A DNA stretch of 64,000 nt from Loktanella salsilacus (GTDB lineage: Bacteria; Pseudomonadota; Alphaproteobacteria; Rhodobacterales; Rhodobacteraceae). The translations under genes were made by a program, and so were the position numbers. This document shows, one piece after another, positions 54,387 to 63,652 of the stretch; position 1 is the first letter of the stretch, and each line of letters starts with the position of its first letter. Location of the stretch: assembly GCF_900114485.1 (NCBI RefSeq), contig NZ_FOTF01000015.1, forward strand, positions 1 through 64,000. The letters are read 5' to 3'. The notes under the pieces are model-generated. The model was not told where the DNA came from and searched no databases. It worked only from the letters and a program-made list of their open reading frames with translations.

Positions 54387-55046
54387 ATGTCTTTTGATTT
54401 TGAAACGGAACTGGCGACTGAGCGAGTGCGCCGCGTTCGGGAGCTGTCAAATGCTAGGCTATTGTTTATAGATGCCAGTAACTCACTAAAAGTGGCGGCG
54501 TCTCATGGTTTGATAGTCTTGTGTTATGCCCATTGGGAAGGTTATTATAATTTTTGCACAAGGGTTTACGTAAGATATATTAACTCACTTGGGGTTCGAA
54601 TATTAGACATAAATCCAGCACTTCTGGCCTGCGAAATCGATCCTTTTCTTGATTCCTTGCGATCAAAAGACTTTAAAGTTCAGCATCGACCTAAGTTTGC
54701 TCGAGATGTTTACTCGAAAGTTGAAACTAGAAAACTTCTTGGAAATTTAAAACTTCTTTCTGCTGCGTCCAATCTTGATTTTGAAAGATTAAAGTTATGT
54801 GCGGCGACTCTGGACCTAGACTTGTCAGATTTGCTGCGACATGAGAACTTTATTAAGCACGAGTTGGTTAAATGGCGACATCAAGTGGCACACGGTGATG
54901 TTCCTGAGCTTGATGAAGTTGATTTCTTGGATCACACCTCAAAAACTGAGAATTTGCTATTGCTGCTTAAAACTGTTTTTGAGGACAGATTGCTTTCATA
55001 TGAGTCCTCTGTTTCGGAAGCACATAATGCTGGATTAGAAGTATGA
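54387..55046 (+). CDS. HEPN-like nuclease, MAE_28990/MAE_18760 family
   Basis: A 219-residue helical protein that matches the MAE_28990/MAE_18760 HEPN group. The early landmark CYAHWEGYYNFC (46-57) and the catalytic-type RX4H in KWRHQVAHGD (Arg164, His169) are present. HEPN proteins of this kind are predicted RNases that act as toxins or effectors. An aaaaggg site overlaps the stop of the DUF262 gene 4 bases before this start, so translation is coupled. Composition is strongly AT-rich (one sampled line near 32% GC). Its own stop overlaps the start of phnA as ATGA, so the cassette sits inside a continuous gene run. Confidence 0.8.
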   Translation: MSFDFETELATERVRRVRELSNARLLFIDASNSLKVAASHGLIVLCYAHWEGYYNFCTRVYVRYINSLGVRILDINPALLACEIDPFLDSLRSKDFKVQHRPKFARDVYSKVETRKLLGNLKLLSAASNLDFERLKLCAATLDLDLSDLLRHENFIKHELVKWRHQVAHGDVPELDEVDFLDHTSKTENLLLLLKTVFEDRLLSYESSVSEAHNAGLEV

Positions 55047-55552
55047 CCTGCCCCCTCTGCGCGACCCCCAATACCCCGCTCGTCCCCACACCTGTCCCCG
55101 GCGGCCCGGCGGACGCGTCCGTGGACCTCTGCGGGATTTGTATCGACCAGCATGATAGCCCGACGAACCCGGATCACTTCCGCAGCCTTGCCACCACCAT
55201 GTGGTCCGAAGACCCTGCCGTGCAGGTCCTCGCCTTTCGCACGCTGCAAAAGATCGACGCGCCTTGGGCGGATGATCTGCTGGGGCAGCTGTACCTTGAC
55301 GACGACACCCGCGCTTGGGCCGAAAACGTCGCCGCAGACAGCCAGCACAAGGACGCGAACGGCGTCACGCTAAACACCGGCGACACGGTCACGCTGATCA
55401 AGGACCTGACCGTCAAGGGCGCGGGCTTTACCGCCAAGCGCGGCACGGCGGTGCGGCGGATATCCCTTGTCGCGGACAATCCCGCCCATATCGAAGGCCG
55501 GGTTGAAGGCCAGCGCATCGTGATCCTCACTGAATTCGTCAAGAAGTCCTGA
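55043..55552 (+). CDS. PhnA/YjdM-type zinc-ribbon protein
   Basis: A 169-residue protein with an N-terminal zinc ribbon (MTCPLCATPNTPLVP and DLCGICIDQ) and a C-terminal PhnA/SH3-like domain (LNTGDTVTLIKDLTVKGAGF to EGQRIVILTEFVKKS). Despite the PhnA name its link to phosphonates is unproven. Composition returns to the GC-rich host pattern within this gene. Confidence 0.88.
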   Translation: MTCPLCATPNTPLVPTPVPGGPADASVDLCGICIDQHDSPTNPDHFRSLATTMWSEDPAVQVLAFRTLQKIDAPWADDLLGQLYLDDDTRAWAENVAADSQHKDANGVTLNTGDTVTLIKDLTVKGAGFTAKRGTAVRRISLVADNPAHIEGRVEGQRIVILTEFVKKS

Positions 55553-55615
55553 CACCGCTTCACATCCGCGCCAAACCCGTCATTCTGCCGCCAAAGCATC
55601 AACGGGAGAGACGAC

Positions 55616-56482
55616 ATGAAACTGGCATTCCTTGGACTGGGCGTGATGGGCTATCCGATGGCCGGACATCTGGCCAAAACCCACGACGTCACGGTCTATA
55701 ACCGCACGGCCGCCAAGGCGCAGGCCTGGGTCGATCAGCACGGCGGCGCAATGGCGGACACGCCAGAGGCCGCGGCAAACGGCGCGGATATCGTGCTGGC
55801 CTGCGTCGGCAACGACGACGACCTGCGCAGCGTGACGACGGGGCAGGGCGGCGCATTCGCGGGCATGAAGCCCGGCGCGATCTTCGTCGACCACACCACC
55901 GTCAGCGCGCAGGTCACGGCCGAACTTTACGCGGCCGCCAAAGCCGCAGGCCTGCACTTTGTCGATGCCCCCGTCAGCGGCGGGCAGGCGGGCGCGGAAA
56001 ACGGCCAGCTGTCGATCATGTGCGGCGGCGACCAAGACGCTTACGCCAGCGCCGAACCCGTCATGCAGGTCTATGCCAAGCTATGCCGCCGCATCGGTGA
56101 CAGCGGCGCAGGCCAGATGACCAAAATGTGCAACCAGATCGCCATCGCCGGCCTTGTCCAAGGCCTGTCAGAGGCGCTGCACTTTGCCCAAAAGGCGGGC
56201 CTAGATGGCGAAGCCGTGGTCGAGGTGATCAGCCAAGGTGCCGCCGGATCGTGGCAAATGGCGAACCGCTATCAGACTATGCTGGGCGACAAATGGGACC
56301 ACGGTTTCGCCGTCGACTGGATGCGCAAAGACCTTGGGATTTGCCTTGCCGCCGCTGACGCAAACGGCGCAAGCCTGCCCGTCACCGCACTGGTCGATCA
56401 GTTTTACAAAGATGTGCAAAAACTGGGCGGCGGCCGCTGGGATACCTCTAGCCTGCTGAAACGTCTGCAGGCGATGGGCTAA
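55616..56482 (+). CDS. Beta-hydroxyacid dehydrogenase (3-hydroxyisobutyrate dehydrogenase-like)
   Basis: A 288-residue NAD(P)-dependent enzyme. FLGLGVMGYPMAGHLAK is the dinucleotide site, DAPVSGGQAGAENGQLSIM the substrate loop, and GAGQMTKMCNQ carries the catalytic Lys. It could be 3-hydroxyisobutyrate dehydrogenase, tartronate semialdehyde reductase or a relative. The glycerate 2-kinase 3.7 kb away would suit tartronate semialdehyde reductase, but that is inference. Confidence 0.85.
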   Translation: MKLAFLGLGVMGYPMAGHLAKTHDVTVYNRTAAKAQAWVDQHGGAMADTPEAAANGADIVLACVGNDDDLRSVTTGQGGAFAGMKPGAIFVDHTTVSAQVTAELYAAAKAAGLHFVDAPVSGGQAGAENGQLSIMCGGDQDAYASAEPVMQVYAKLCRRIGDSGAGQMTKMCNQIAIAGLVQGLSEALHFAQKAGLDGEAVVEVISQGAAGSWQMANRYQTMLGDKWDHGFAVDWMRKDLGICLAAADANGASLPVTALVDQFYKDVQKLGGGRWDTSSLLKRLQAMG

Positions 56483-56536
56483 ATTGGGCCAGCTGGTTTC
56501 ACAACAACGCCCCTGCGGGCGCGAAAGGACATCACC

Positions 56537-57319
56537 ATGAATATGACCGGCAAGAACTGCATCGTCACCGGCGCCGCTAGCGGCATCGGCAAGGCGATCG
56601 CTATGAAATACATCTCTGACGGGGCCAACGTCGCCATCGCCGACTTGAAACTGGACGCCGCACAAGCCGTCGCGGACGAGCTGACCGCCATGGGCCCCGG
56701 CCGCGCCATCGCGGTTGAGATGGACGTCACAGACGAGGACGCGGTAAACGCAGGCGTGCAAAAAACCGTGGATGACCTGGGCAGCGTCGACGTGCTGGTC
56801 AGCAACGCTGGCATCCAGATCGTCCACCGGATCGAGGATTTCCCCTTTGCCGAGTGGAAAAAGATGCTCGCCATCCACCTCGACGGGGCCTTCCTGACGA
56901 CCAAGGCCTGCCTGCCGCATATGTACGCCCAAGGCAGCGGCACCGTGATCTACATGGGCTCGGTCCACTCGAAAGAGGCATCGCCCCTGAAATCCGCTTA
57001 CGTCACCGCGAAACATGGCCTGATGGGTCTGTCGCGCACTTTGGCTAAAGAGGGCGGCCCCAAAGGCGTACGCAGCCACGTCATTTGCCCCGGCTTTGTG
57101 AAAACCCCGCTGGTGGAAAAGCAGATCCCCGAACAGGCCCGCGACCTAGGCATTTCCGAAGAAGAGGTCGTCAGCAAAGTGATGCTGGGCAAGACCGTGG
57201 ACACCGAATTCACCACGATCGAAGACATCGCAAACCTCGCCTGGCTCTTCGCCGCGTTCCCGACAAATGCTTTGACCGGCCAGTCTATCGTCGCCAGCCA
57301 CGGCTGGTTCATGAACTAG
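56537..57319 (+). CDS. bdhA: 3-hydroxybutyrate dehydrogenase
   Basis: A 260-residue SDR converting 3-hydroxybutyrate to acetoacetate, used in polyhydroxybutyrate breakdown. [13 protein letters not shown] is the cofactor motif, [14 protein letters not shown] and [20 protein letters not shown] (with the catalytic Ser, Tyr and Lys) are typical of BdhA, as is the tail ASHGWFMN. It follows the dehydrogenase by 54 bases. Confidence 0.9.
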   Translation: MNMTGKNCIVTGAASGIGKAIAMKYISDGANVAIADLKLDAAQAVADELTAMGPGRAIAVEMDVTDEDAVNAGVQKTVDDLGSVDVLVSNAGIQIVHRIEDFPFAEWKKMLAIHLDGAFLTTKACLPHMYAQGSGTVIYMGSVHSKEASPLKSAYVTAKHGLMGLSRTLAKEGGPKGVRSHVICPGFVKTPLVEKQIPEQARDLGISEEEVVSKVMLGKTVDTEFTTIEDIANLAWLFAAFPTNALTGQSIVASHGWFMN

Positions 57320-57328
57320 GGGGCGTCC

Positions 57329-57377
57329 CCTTCTTCTGGTCTTAAATACCTCGGGGGGGTGGGGGCAGCGCCCCCGC
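57329..57377 (-). repeat. Dispersed hairpin-box repeat, copy D
   Basis: In the minus direction: a hairpin gggggc/gccccc, then cccccgaggtatttaag and accagaagaagg. It lies in minus orientation after the mprF terminator. Confidence 0.8.
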
Positions 57378-57407
57378 GGATCGGTCCGGGCTTGCCCGGA
57401 CCGATCC
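57378..57407 (-). terminator. 13-bp perfect hairpin downstream of mprF
   Basis: ggatcggtccggg pairs with cccggaccgatcc around cttg, 11 bases past the mprF stop. There is no T-run; repeat copy D follows directly. Confidence 0.7.
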
Positions 57408-57417
57408 AATTAACCCA

Positions 57418-60018
57418 TCAATCGCGCTTGCGCCGGATCACGCCACTCATGCCCCCCGAAATCAGCGTATTCACCTCGTATAGCGTGCGGGCCGCGTCCA
57501 TGCGGCCGGGGCTGGCAAGGTAATTGGGCGACCAGACCGGATCGAACTTTTGCTTGAAACTGCGCAGGCCCTCAAACTTATAAAACCGCTCGCCGTGGGT
57601 ATAGATGAACCCGCCGACCCGGTTCCAGACGGGCGCATGCTTGCGGTTCTCTAGCCCTGCCAGCGGGGCCGCACCAAGCGAGAACCACGTATACCCCGCG
57701 TCCCGCGCCCACAGCATCATATCCGCAAACAGCCCGTCCATCGCGGCGGGCGTGGTGGCAGGATCATAGCGCATCAGGTCAATCGCAACCTCTGCCCCTG
57801 TGCCGCTGCGCAACAGGGTGGCAAAGGACGCGATGCGCCCGGTTTCAACGTGGCGCAGCACCGCATGGTCAAAGTTGCACAAATACGCCGGATCAAACGC
57901 GCCAAGGGCAAAGGCCTTTTCCGATCCCGATTTCAGCGCTAGCCACGTGTCGGACACAGCGCGCAACGCGCCCAAGTGATCCAGAACCTGCGCCGCCGGA
58001 ATGATCGCAAAGGCGTAGCCATCACGCGCTGCCCGCGCCTTCGCGTGGCGCCAATCTTTGCGCTTGGCCCCGTCCAGTGAAAAGCCCGCCAGCGGGACGC
58101 GGGCGATCTCTCCGATCTTGACGACGGATAGGCCCAGATCAATGTAGGTCGGCAGATAATGCGTCTGCACCGCATAAAACGCGCAGCGCCGCCCCATGCG
58201 GTCGGCTTGATCACGCAGCGCCCAGATCAACGCTTCACCCGCTTCTGGATCGCCGACAGGATCACCCTTGGCGATCAGGCTGGCGCCGGTGTCGGCATAG
58301 GCCAGATAGGCGTCTTGCCCCGGCGCAATCAGGAACCGCTTGTCGCCGGTCAGCGCCAGCGCGGCCTCTGTATCATAGCTGGCCTTGGTCAGGCGGCGCA
58401 CGACATCTGGGATTGGTTCGGGCATCAGCCGTGTATTGGACCGGCTGATCAGGCTGTTCAGCGCTACAGCGATCAGCACCACCGTCACCGCAATTGTCGC
58501 CCGCAAAAATCGCGGTGCATCGCCGTTCCACGCAAACTGCCACCACATCGCATCGCTATACGTCACGTTGCGATAGGCGAAAAATCCGATCCACGTGATC
58601 CCGACCACCAATAACGCCACACTAATCAGCCAGCGCATATTCAGCCGCAGCGCAGACCCAAGACCCACGCGGTAGAACGCGCTGCGAAACGACCACAGCA
58701 CCGCCAGCGCCAGCGCAAGGGCCATGGCATTTTCCAGCTCTGCCCCCTTCAGCAGCGATAACACCAGCCCTGAGGCCAGCAGCGCCATCGAAATGAACCA
58801 CGCCCGCGCCATTCGCCGATAAAGCCCCCGCGCGACGATCAGCAGCAAAACCCCCGCCACGCTCGCCAGCAGGTGCGATGTTTCAACCAGACCCAGCGGC
58901 AACAGATCCTCTAGTAAGGCGCGGGCTCCGACGGCGGGCAGATCGCCCCGCAGCAACAGCGCCGCCCCCGATAGCAGCGCGAGCGCCGCCGACAGGATCG
59001 GCACGATCGGCTGCGTCGCGCGTAGCAAGGTCGCATGCGCCGCGCTGGCCTTGTCCCGGTTCGCAAGGCCCCAAGCCGCCGCCAATCCGACGACCGCAAT
59101 CACAAACGGCAGCACCGTATAAATCACGCGGTAGCACACCAGCGCGACCAGCAGATCAGACCGCCCCGTGCCGCCAAGGCCCGCGATAATCGCCGCCTCG
59201 AACACGCCAAGGCCGCCCGGCGCGTGACTGACCACACCAAGGCCAAGCGCCCCGATAAACAGCACGAAAAACAGCACAAAGTTCTGCGCCAGATCAGGGG
59301 GCAACAGCACATAAAGCGTCAGCGCCGTTGCTGTCAGATCAATCAGCGCGATGCCCATCAGCACGATCATTTGTTTCGCAGCGGGCAAGGTGACAGACAC
59401 CGACCGCCAAGACGCCGTCTTGGGCCCGCGCGCGGTCCAGATCAACACGCCCGCGACCCCGGCAAGGATTGCGCAACCGACCAGCAGCTCTGACCCGTCC
59501 GGCAGGTGGATCACGCCGCTGAGCCCCGTGGGATGGAACGCAAATAACCCGCCCAGCAGCACCAAAAGCCCCAGCAGGAACGCCAGCCAAGACGTCGCAA
59601 TCAGCTTGGCCACCGTGGCGATATCAACGCCAAAGGCGGCATAAATCCGGTAGCGGATCGCGCCGCCCGTCAGCCACGAAAACCCCAGCAGGTTCGACAC
59701 GGCCATGGAACTGACGCCCGTCAGCACCGGCACATAGCCGGGCATATTCTCGACCCTCAGGCTGCGCAGGATGATCGGATCATATAGCGCCAGCGCCAGA
59801 TAACTGATCCCCATCGCGCCAATCGACAGCGCGATCCGTTCCCAGCCATAGCCGGCCAAATCGCGGCGCAGATCGCCGGGGCTGATATCGCGGCTCAGGT
59901 CGCGCAGCACGATCAGCGCGATCAACATGATCACCAGCGGCACGACAAGTCGCCAGCCGGACCACTGCAGGACCGCGCTTACTATCCCGGACCGTTGCGG
60001 CGTGTCGCTGTCTGACAT
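57418..60018 (-). CDS. mprF: Bifunctional lysylphosphatidylglycerol flippase/synthetase
   Basis: An 866-residue membrane protein. About 14 N-terminal segments form the flippase (SHAPGGLGVFEAAIIAGLGG is the signature loop), and the cytoplasmic C-terminal half is the aminoacyl-tRNA-dependent synthetase domain (DUF2156: PEPIPDVVRRLTKASYDTEA, SLGAAPLAGLENR, GLRSFKQKFDPVWSPNYLA). It adds an amino acid to phosphatidylglycerol, lowering surface charge against cationic peptides. Amino acid choice (Lys, Ala or other) cannot be read. Confidence 0.93.
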   Translation of the reverse strand: MSDSDTPQRSGIVSAVLQWSGWRLVVPLVIMLIALIVLRDLSRDISPGDLRRDLAGYGWERIALSIGAMGISYLALALYDPIILRSLRVENMPGYVPVLTGVSSMAVSNLLGFSWLTGGAIRYRIYAAFGVDIATVAKLIATSWLAFLLGLLVLLGGLFAFHPTGLSGVIHLPDGSELLVGCAILAGVAGVLIWTARGPKTASWRSVSVTLPAAKQMIVLMGIALIDLTATALTLYVLLPPDLAQNFVLFFVLFIGALGLGVVSHAPGGLGVFEAAIIAGLGGTGRSDLLVALVCYRVIYTVLPFVIAVVGLAAAWGLANRDKASAAHATLLRATQPIVPILSAALALLSGAALLLRGDLPAVGARALLEDLLPLGLVETSHLLASVAGVLLLIVARGLYRRMARAWFISMALLASGLVLSLLKGAELENAMALALALAVLWSFRSAFYRVGLGSALRLNMRWLISVALLVVGITWIGFFAYRNVTYSDAMWWQFAWNGDAPRFLRATIAVTVVLIAVALNSLISRSNTRLMPEPIPDVVRRLTKASYDTEAALALTGDKRFLIAPGQDAYLAYADTGASLIAKGDPVGDPEAGEALIWALRDQADRMGRRCAFYAVQTHYLPTYIDLGLSVVKIGEIARVPLAGFSLDGAKRKDWRHAKARAARDGYAFAIIPAAQVLDHLGALRAVSDTWLALKSGSEKAFALGAFDPAYLCNFDHAVLRHVETGRIASFATLLRSGTGAEVAIDLMRYDPATTPAAMDGLFADMMLWARDAGYTWFSLGAAPLAGLENRKHAPVWNRVGGFIYTHGERFYKFEGLRSFKQKFDPVWSPNYLASPGRMDAARTLYEVNTLISGGMSGVIRRKRD

Positions 60019-60209
60019 GGCTGTCTCCTGTTGCGGGGGTGATGCGCGCCCGCGCGGTAGCGGTCAAGCGGTCAGACTCTGCGCGATTGCCCCGAAAGGC
60101 AAGGTATTGGCCGCGCCGCGTTCGCAACATGCACCGCCGCGATCTGCGCGTGCGCTAGACCTCCCCGCAGCCATCGCCTAGCCTGCGCGCAACCGTTGCC
60201 GGAGGCATG

Positions 60210-61442
60210 ATGAACCAGACCGAACTGCTACGCGCCATGTTTGCCGCAGGCGTGGCCGCCGCCCAGCCCGCGCTTTGCGTGCCGCCCCACCTGCCGCCGC
60301 CGCCCAAAGGGCGCACCATCGTCATTGGCGCAGGCAAAGCCGCCGCCGCCATGGCCCGCGCGGTCGAGGATCGCTGGCCCGGTCCCTTGTCCGGCCTTGT
60401 CATCACGCGCTACGGCCACGGCGTGCCCTGCGACCGGATCACGGTGCGCGAAGCCTCTCATCCCGTGCCCGACGCCGCGGGGCAGGCCGCCACGGCTGAA
60501 CTTTGGGCGCTTTGTGCTGATCTGACCGCCGATGATCTGGTGATCTGCCTGATCTCTGGCGGCGGCTCTGCCCTGCTGGTCGATCCGGCCCCCGGCATGA
60601 CGCTGGCGGAAAAGCAGGCGGTGAACGCGGCCCTGCTCGCCAGCGGCGCGGACATCGGTCAGATGAACACCGTCCGCCGCCACCTGTCCGGCGTCAAAGG
60701 TGGCCGCTTGGCAGCTCATTGCCACCCCGCCCGCATCGTCACGCTGGCGATCTCCGATGTGCCCGGCGACGATCCCGCTGTCATCGCTTCTGGCCCCACG
60801 GTCGGGGACGCGACCACCTGCGGCGATGCGCAGGCGATCCTTGACCGCTACGGCATCACCGCGCCGCATCTGTTTGAAAGCATCAAGCCGGATGATCCGC
60901 GCCTTGCCGGGGCCAGCTATCACCTGATCTCTTCGCCGCTCATTGCCTTGCAAGCTGCGGCTGCCGTTGCGCAAATGCAGGGCATCCCCTGCCACATCCT
61001 TGGCGACGCGATAGAGGGCGAATCCCGCGATGTCGCCCGCACTCTTGGCGCCATCGCCACCAGCGTGTCAGCCAACAGTGTGCCCTTTTCCGCGCCCTGC
61101 ATCCTGTTGTCGGGCGGAGAGACGACCGTCACCCTGCGCGGCAAAGGGCGCGGCGGGCGTAACGTGGAATTCCTGCTCGCGCTGGCCATCGCCTTGAACG
61201 GCCACGGCAAGATTCACGCGCTGGCGGGGGACACCGATGGCATCGACGGGATCGAAGATATCGCAGGCGCGACCATCGGCCCGGACACGCTCACCCACAT
61301 GCAGGGCCTCGGCCTTGATCCGCGTGCGCAACTTGATGCCAACAACGCCCACGCCGTGTTCGAGGCGCTGGGCACCCAAGTCATCACCGGACCAACCCTG
61401 ACCAATGTGAACGATCTGCGGGCCATCTTGATAGAGGCTTAG
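60210..61442 (+). CDS. Glycerate 2-kinase (type II, GckA/TtuD-like)
   Basis: A 410-residue enzyme of the MOFRL-type glycerate kinase family. IVIGAGKAAAAMARAVE, LISGGGSALLVDPAPGMTLA, NTVRRHLSGVKGGRLA and the C-terminal MOFRL domain (LSGGETTVTLRGKGRGGRN, ALAGDTDGIDG) are clear. Product is 2-phosphoglycerate, as known in the family, from serine-cycle or tartrate routes. ggagg at 60201-60205 suits the second ATG (60210) better than the first at 60207. Confidence 0.92.
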   Translation: MNQTELLRAMFAAGVAAAQPALCVPPHLPPPPKGRTIVIGAGKAAAAMARAVEDRWPGPLSGLVITRYGHGVPCDRITVREASHPVPDAAGQAATAELWALCADLTADDLVICLISGGGSALLVDPAPGMTLAEKQAVNAALLASGADIGQMNTVRRHLSGVKGGRLAAHCHPARIVTLAISDVPGDDPAVIASGPTVGDATTCGDAQAILDRYGITAPHLFESIKPDDPRLAGASYHLISSPLIALQAAAAVAQMQGIPCHILGDAIEGESRDVARTLGAIATSVSANSVPFSAPCILLSGGETTVTLRGKGRGGRNVEFLLALAIALNGHGKIHALAGDTDGIDGIEDIAGATIGPDTLTHMQGLGLDPRAQLDANNAHAVFEALGTQVITGPTLTNVNDLRAILIEA

Positions 61443-63652
61443 GTCGGCACCCGCACGGCCCTAAGGAAAAACTGCAACGCCGCCGGATCAACGGGCCGCT
61501 GCAACAGGCTGACGCCAGCGGCAGCGCAGGCAGCCCCGATGCCCGGTGCGCGGTCTGCGGTCAGCAGGCGGCAGGGGATCGGGCCGAATTGCGCGCGCAA
61601 GCCCGCGATCAAGGCCAGCCCCGCCACGCTGTCATCTGCGGGATCGCCCAGCAACATCGCGTCCGGCGTCAGTTCGATCTCTGACAGCAGCGCCGCCGCC
61701 TCAACGCCGCTTGCAACATCCAGAACTTGCACGCCCCACCGCTCCATCAACGCCGCCAGCGCCCGGCGCATCGCAGCGTCCGGTTCAACCAGCAGCACGA
61801 TCTGACCCGCCATATCGACGCCGGCCTCGGGCACCCGCTCTGGCAGCATTGCGGGATCGCGGGACAGGGCAGGGACTAGGGGCACGGTCAGATGAAAACA
61901 GGTGCCGCGCCCCACCGCCGTGCGCATGCCGTGGTGGTGATCCAGCAAGGCGCAAGCCCGTTCCACAATCGCCAGCCCAAGGCCAAGCCCGTTCCCGGTA
62001 TTGGCCACCGGATCAATGCGGTGAAATTCCTTATAGATATTCTCTTGCTCGACCTCGGGGATGCCGGGACCGGTGTCCCACACCTCGATCCGGACCCCGT
62101 CGCCGCTGACCCGCGTGCCGACAAGGATACGCCCCGCCTCGGTATAGCGGATCGCGTTGCCGATCAGGTTCTGCAAAATCCGCCGCAAATAGCTGGCGTC
62201 CGTCTGCACCATCGCGGTGCTGGGCCTGATCCGCAGCTCTAGCCCCTTGGCGCTGGCCGCCGGGCGCAGCTCGTCGCCCAATTGGCGCAGGATCCGCCCC
62301 AGATCAACGGCGCTCAGCCGCACGGGCGCCTTGCCACTGTCAAGCTGGCTGATATCCAGCAGCGCGCCGATAATCTCCTCAACGGACCCCAGCGCCGACA
62401 ACGCCTTTGACAGCGCGTTTTGCTGCCCCGGTGCCAGCGTGTCATCCGCGAGCGAGGCACAATACAGCTTTGCCGCCGACAACGGTTGCAGCAGATCATG
62501 GCTGGCGGCGGCGACAAAGCGGGATTTCGACGCATTCGCCCGTTCCGCATCGGCCAAAGCCACGGCGATTTCTGCCGTCCGCGCCTCGACCCGCGCCTCT
62601 AGCAAGTCATTGGCGGCGCGCAGCTTTTCTGCGGCCTGCCGTTCGGCGGTTACATCGGTAAAGCTGATCACAAAGCCCCGGTCGGGCATGTCCTGCGCAA
62701 AGATGTCAAACACCTTGCCCTGCCGCTGCCGGACTTCGAACCGCAAGGGCGGGCGGGCTCCGGGGCGCTGGACCCAAGCGAGGATCTCTGCCGGGCGGGT
62801 GCCCGTCTGGATGCGCACTTCGTCCTGCAACCGCCGAAACAAAAAGTCGAAATCCGCCCCAACCCGAAACTGCGCCAGCTTTAGCGACAGCATTCCCGCG
62901 ACCTGACTGTTCCAGCCCACCAAGCGGTTGTCGCCGTTGAAAATGCACACCCCCTGATGGATGTGATCCAGCGTCGCGCGGATCAGGGCGGTGTGGTCGT
63001 CCATCATGCGGGACCGCTCTTCACGCTCTAGCCGGATGATATCGGTCACATCGGTTTGCATGATCACGGTCTGCCGGTCCGGCGTGCGCTGCTCTGACAC
63101 CTGCAGCCAGCGATCGCCGGTCATATGCACGTTGAACACGACCTGATCGTCGCCGTGTCGCAGGGTGCGCTGGGCGACCCAATCATCGGGGCTCACGCCT
63201 TCTGGCAGGCGCAGGCTGGGGCTGCGCGACACCAGATGCACATATTGCGCAAAGGTCATGCCCGGTTTCAGCTGCGGCACGACCCCGGTGATCGCACTTG
63301 CAAAACGGCTGTTACACAGCACCATGACATCGCTGGGATCAAACAGGGCAAAGCCTTCGCCAATCGTCTCAATCGCGTTGGACAGATCGCGGCGGGCGGT
63401 GTCGGTGGTGCGCTTGGCCTCTGCCAGTTCCGCGTTGGACTGGTTCAGCAGTTCCAGCGCGTGTTCCAATTCCCGCGTGCGGGCGCGCACGGTGTCTTCC
63501 AGCAGGACGGCCCGCTGAAACTGCGCATAGGCGGCGTCGGAATCGTTGTTCATCTGCTCGACCCGCCGGATCAGCGCAGCCGAGATTGTCAGCAGTTTTT
63601 CATTCTGCCGCAGCGTGCTGTCAGCCGGATTGATCAGCGACTCTGTCGTCAT
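61439..63652 (-). CDS. Hybrid sensor histidine kinase (PAS-PAS-HisKA-HATPase-REC)
   Basis: A 737-residue soluble kinase. A coiled coil (about 50-95) leads to two PAS_7-type domains (about 95-205 and 225-335), a second coiled coil, HisKA with His385 (AAASHDLLQPLSAA), HATPase with NLIGNAIRYT, DTGPG and GNGLGLGLA, and a C-terminal receiver (617-735). The receiver is degenerate: AMLLGDPAD replaces the usual LLLD and LQRP replaces LxKP. No membrane segment is present, so it senses a cytoplasmic signal or partner. Start overlaps the FIST gene stop (ATGA), marking that protein as the likely partner. Domain order resembles NahK. Confidence 0.92.
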   Translation of the reverse strand: MTTESLINPADSTLRQNEKLLTISAALIRRVEQMNNDSDAAYAQFQRAVLLEDTVRARTRELEHALELLNQSNAELAEAKRTTDTARRDLSNAIETIGEGFALFDPSDVMVLCNSRFASAITGVVPQLKPGMTFAQYVHLVSRSPSLRLPEGVSPDDWVAQRTLRHGDDQVVFNVHMTGDRWLQVSEQRTPDRQTVIMQTDVTDIIRLEREERSRMMDDHTALIRATLDHIHQGVCIFNGDNRLVGWNSQVAGMLSLKLAQFRVGADFDFLFRRLQDEVRIQTGTRPAEILAWVQRPGARPPLRFEVRQRQGKVFDIFAQDMPDRGFVISFTDVTAERQAAEKLRAANDLLEARVEARTAEIAVALADAERANASKSRFVAAASHDLLQPLSAAKLYCASLADDTLAPGQQNALSKALSALGSVEEIIGALLDISQLDSGKAPVRLSAVDLGRILRQLGDELRPAASAKGLELRIRPSTAMVQTDASYLRRILQNLIGNAIRYTEAGRILVGTRVSGDGVRIEVWDTGPGIPEVEQENIYKEFHRIDPVANTGNGLGLGLAIVERACALLDHHHGMRTAVGRGTCFHLTVPLVPALSRDPAMLPERVPEAGVDMAGQIVLLVEPDAAMRRALAALMERWGVQVLDVASGVEAAALLSEIELTPDAMLLGDPADDSVAGLALIAGLRAQFGPIPCRLLTADRAPGIGAACAAAGVSLLQRPVDPAALQFFLRAVRVPT

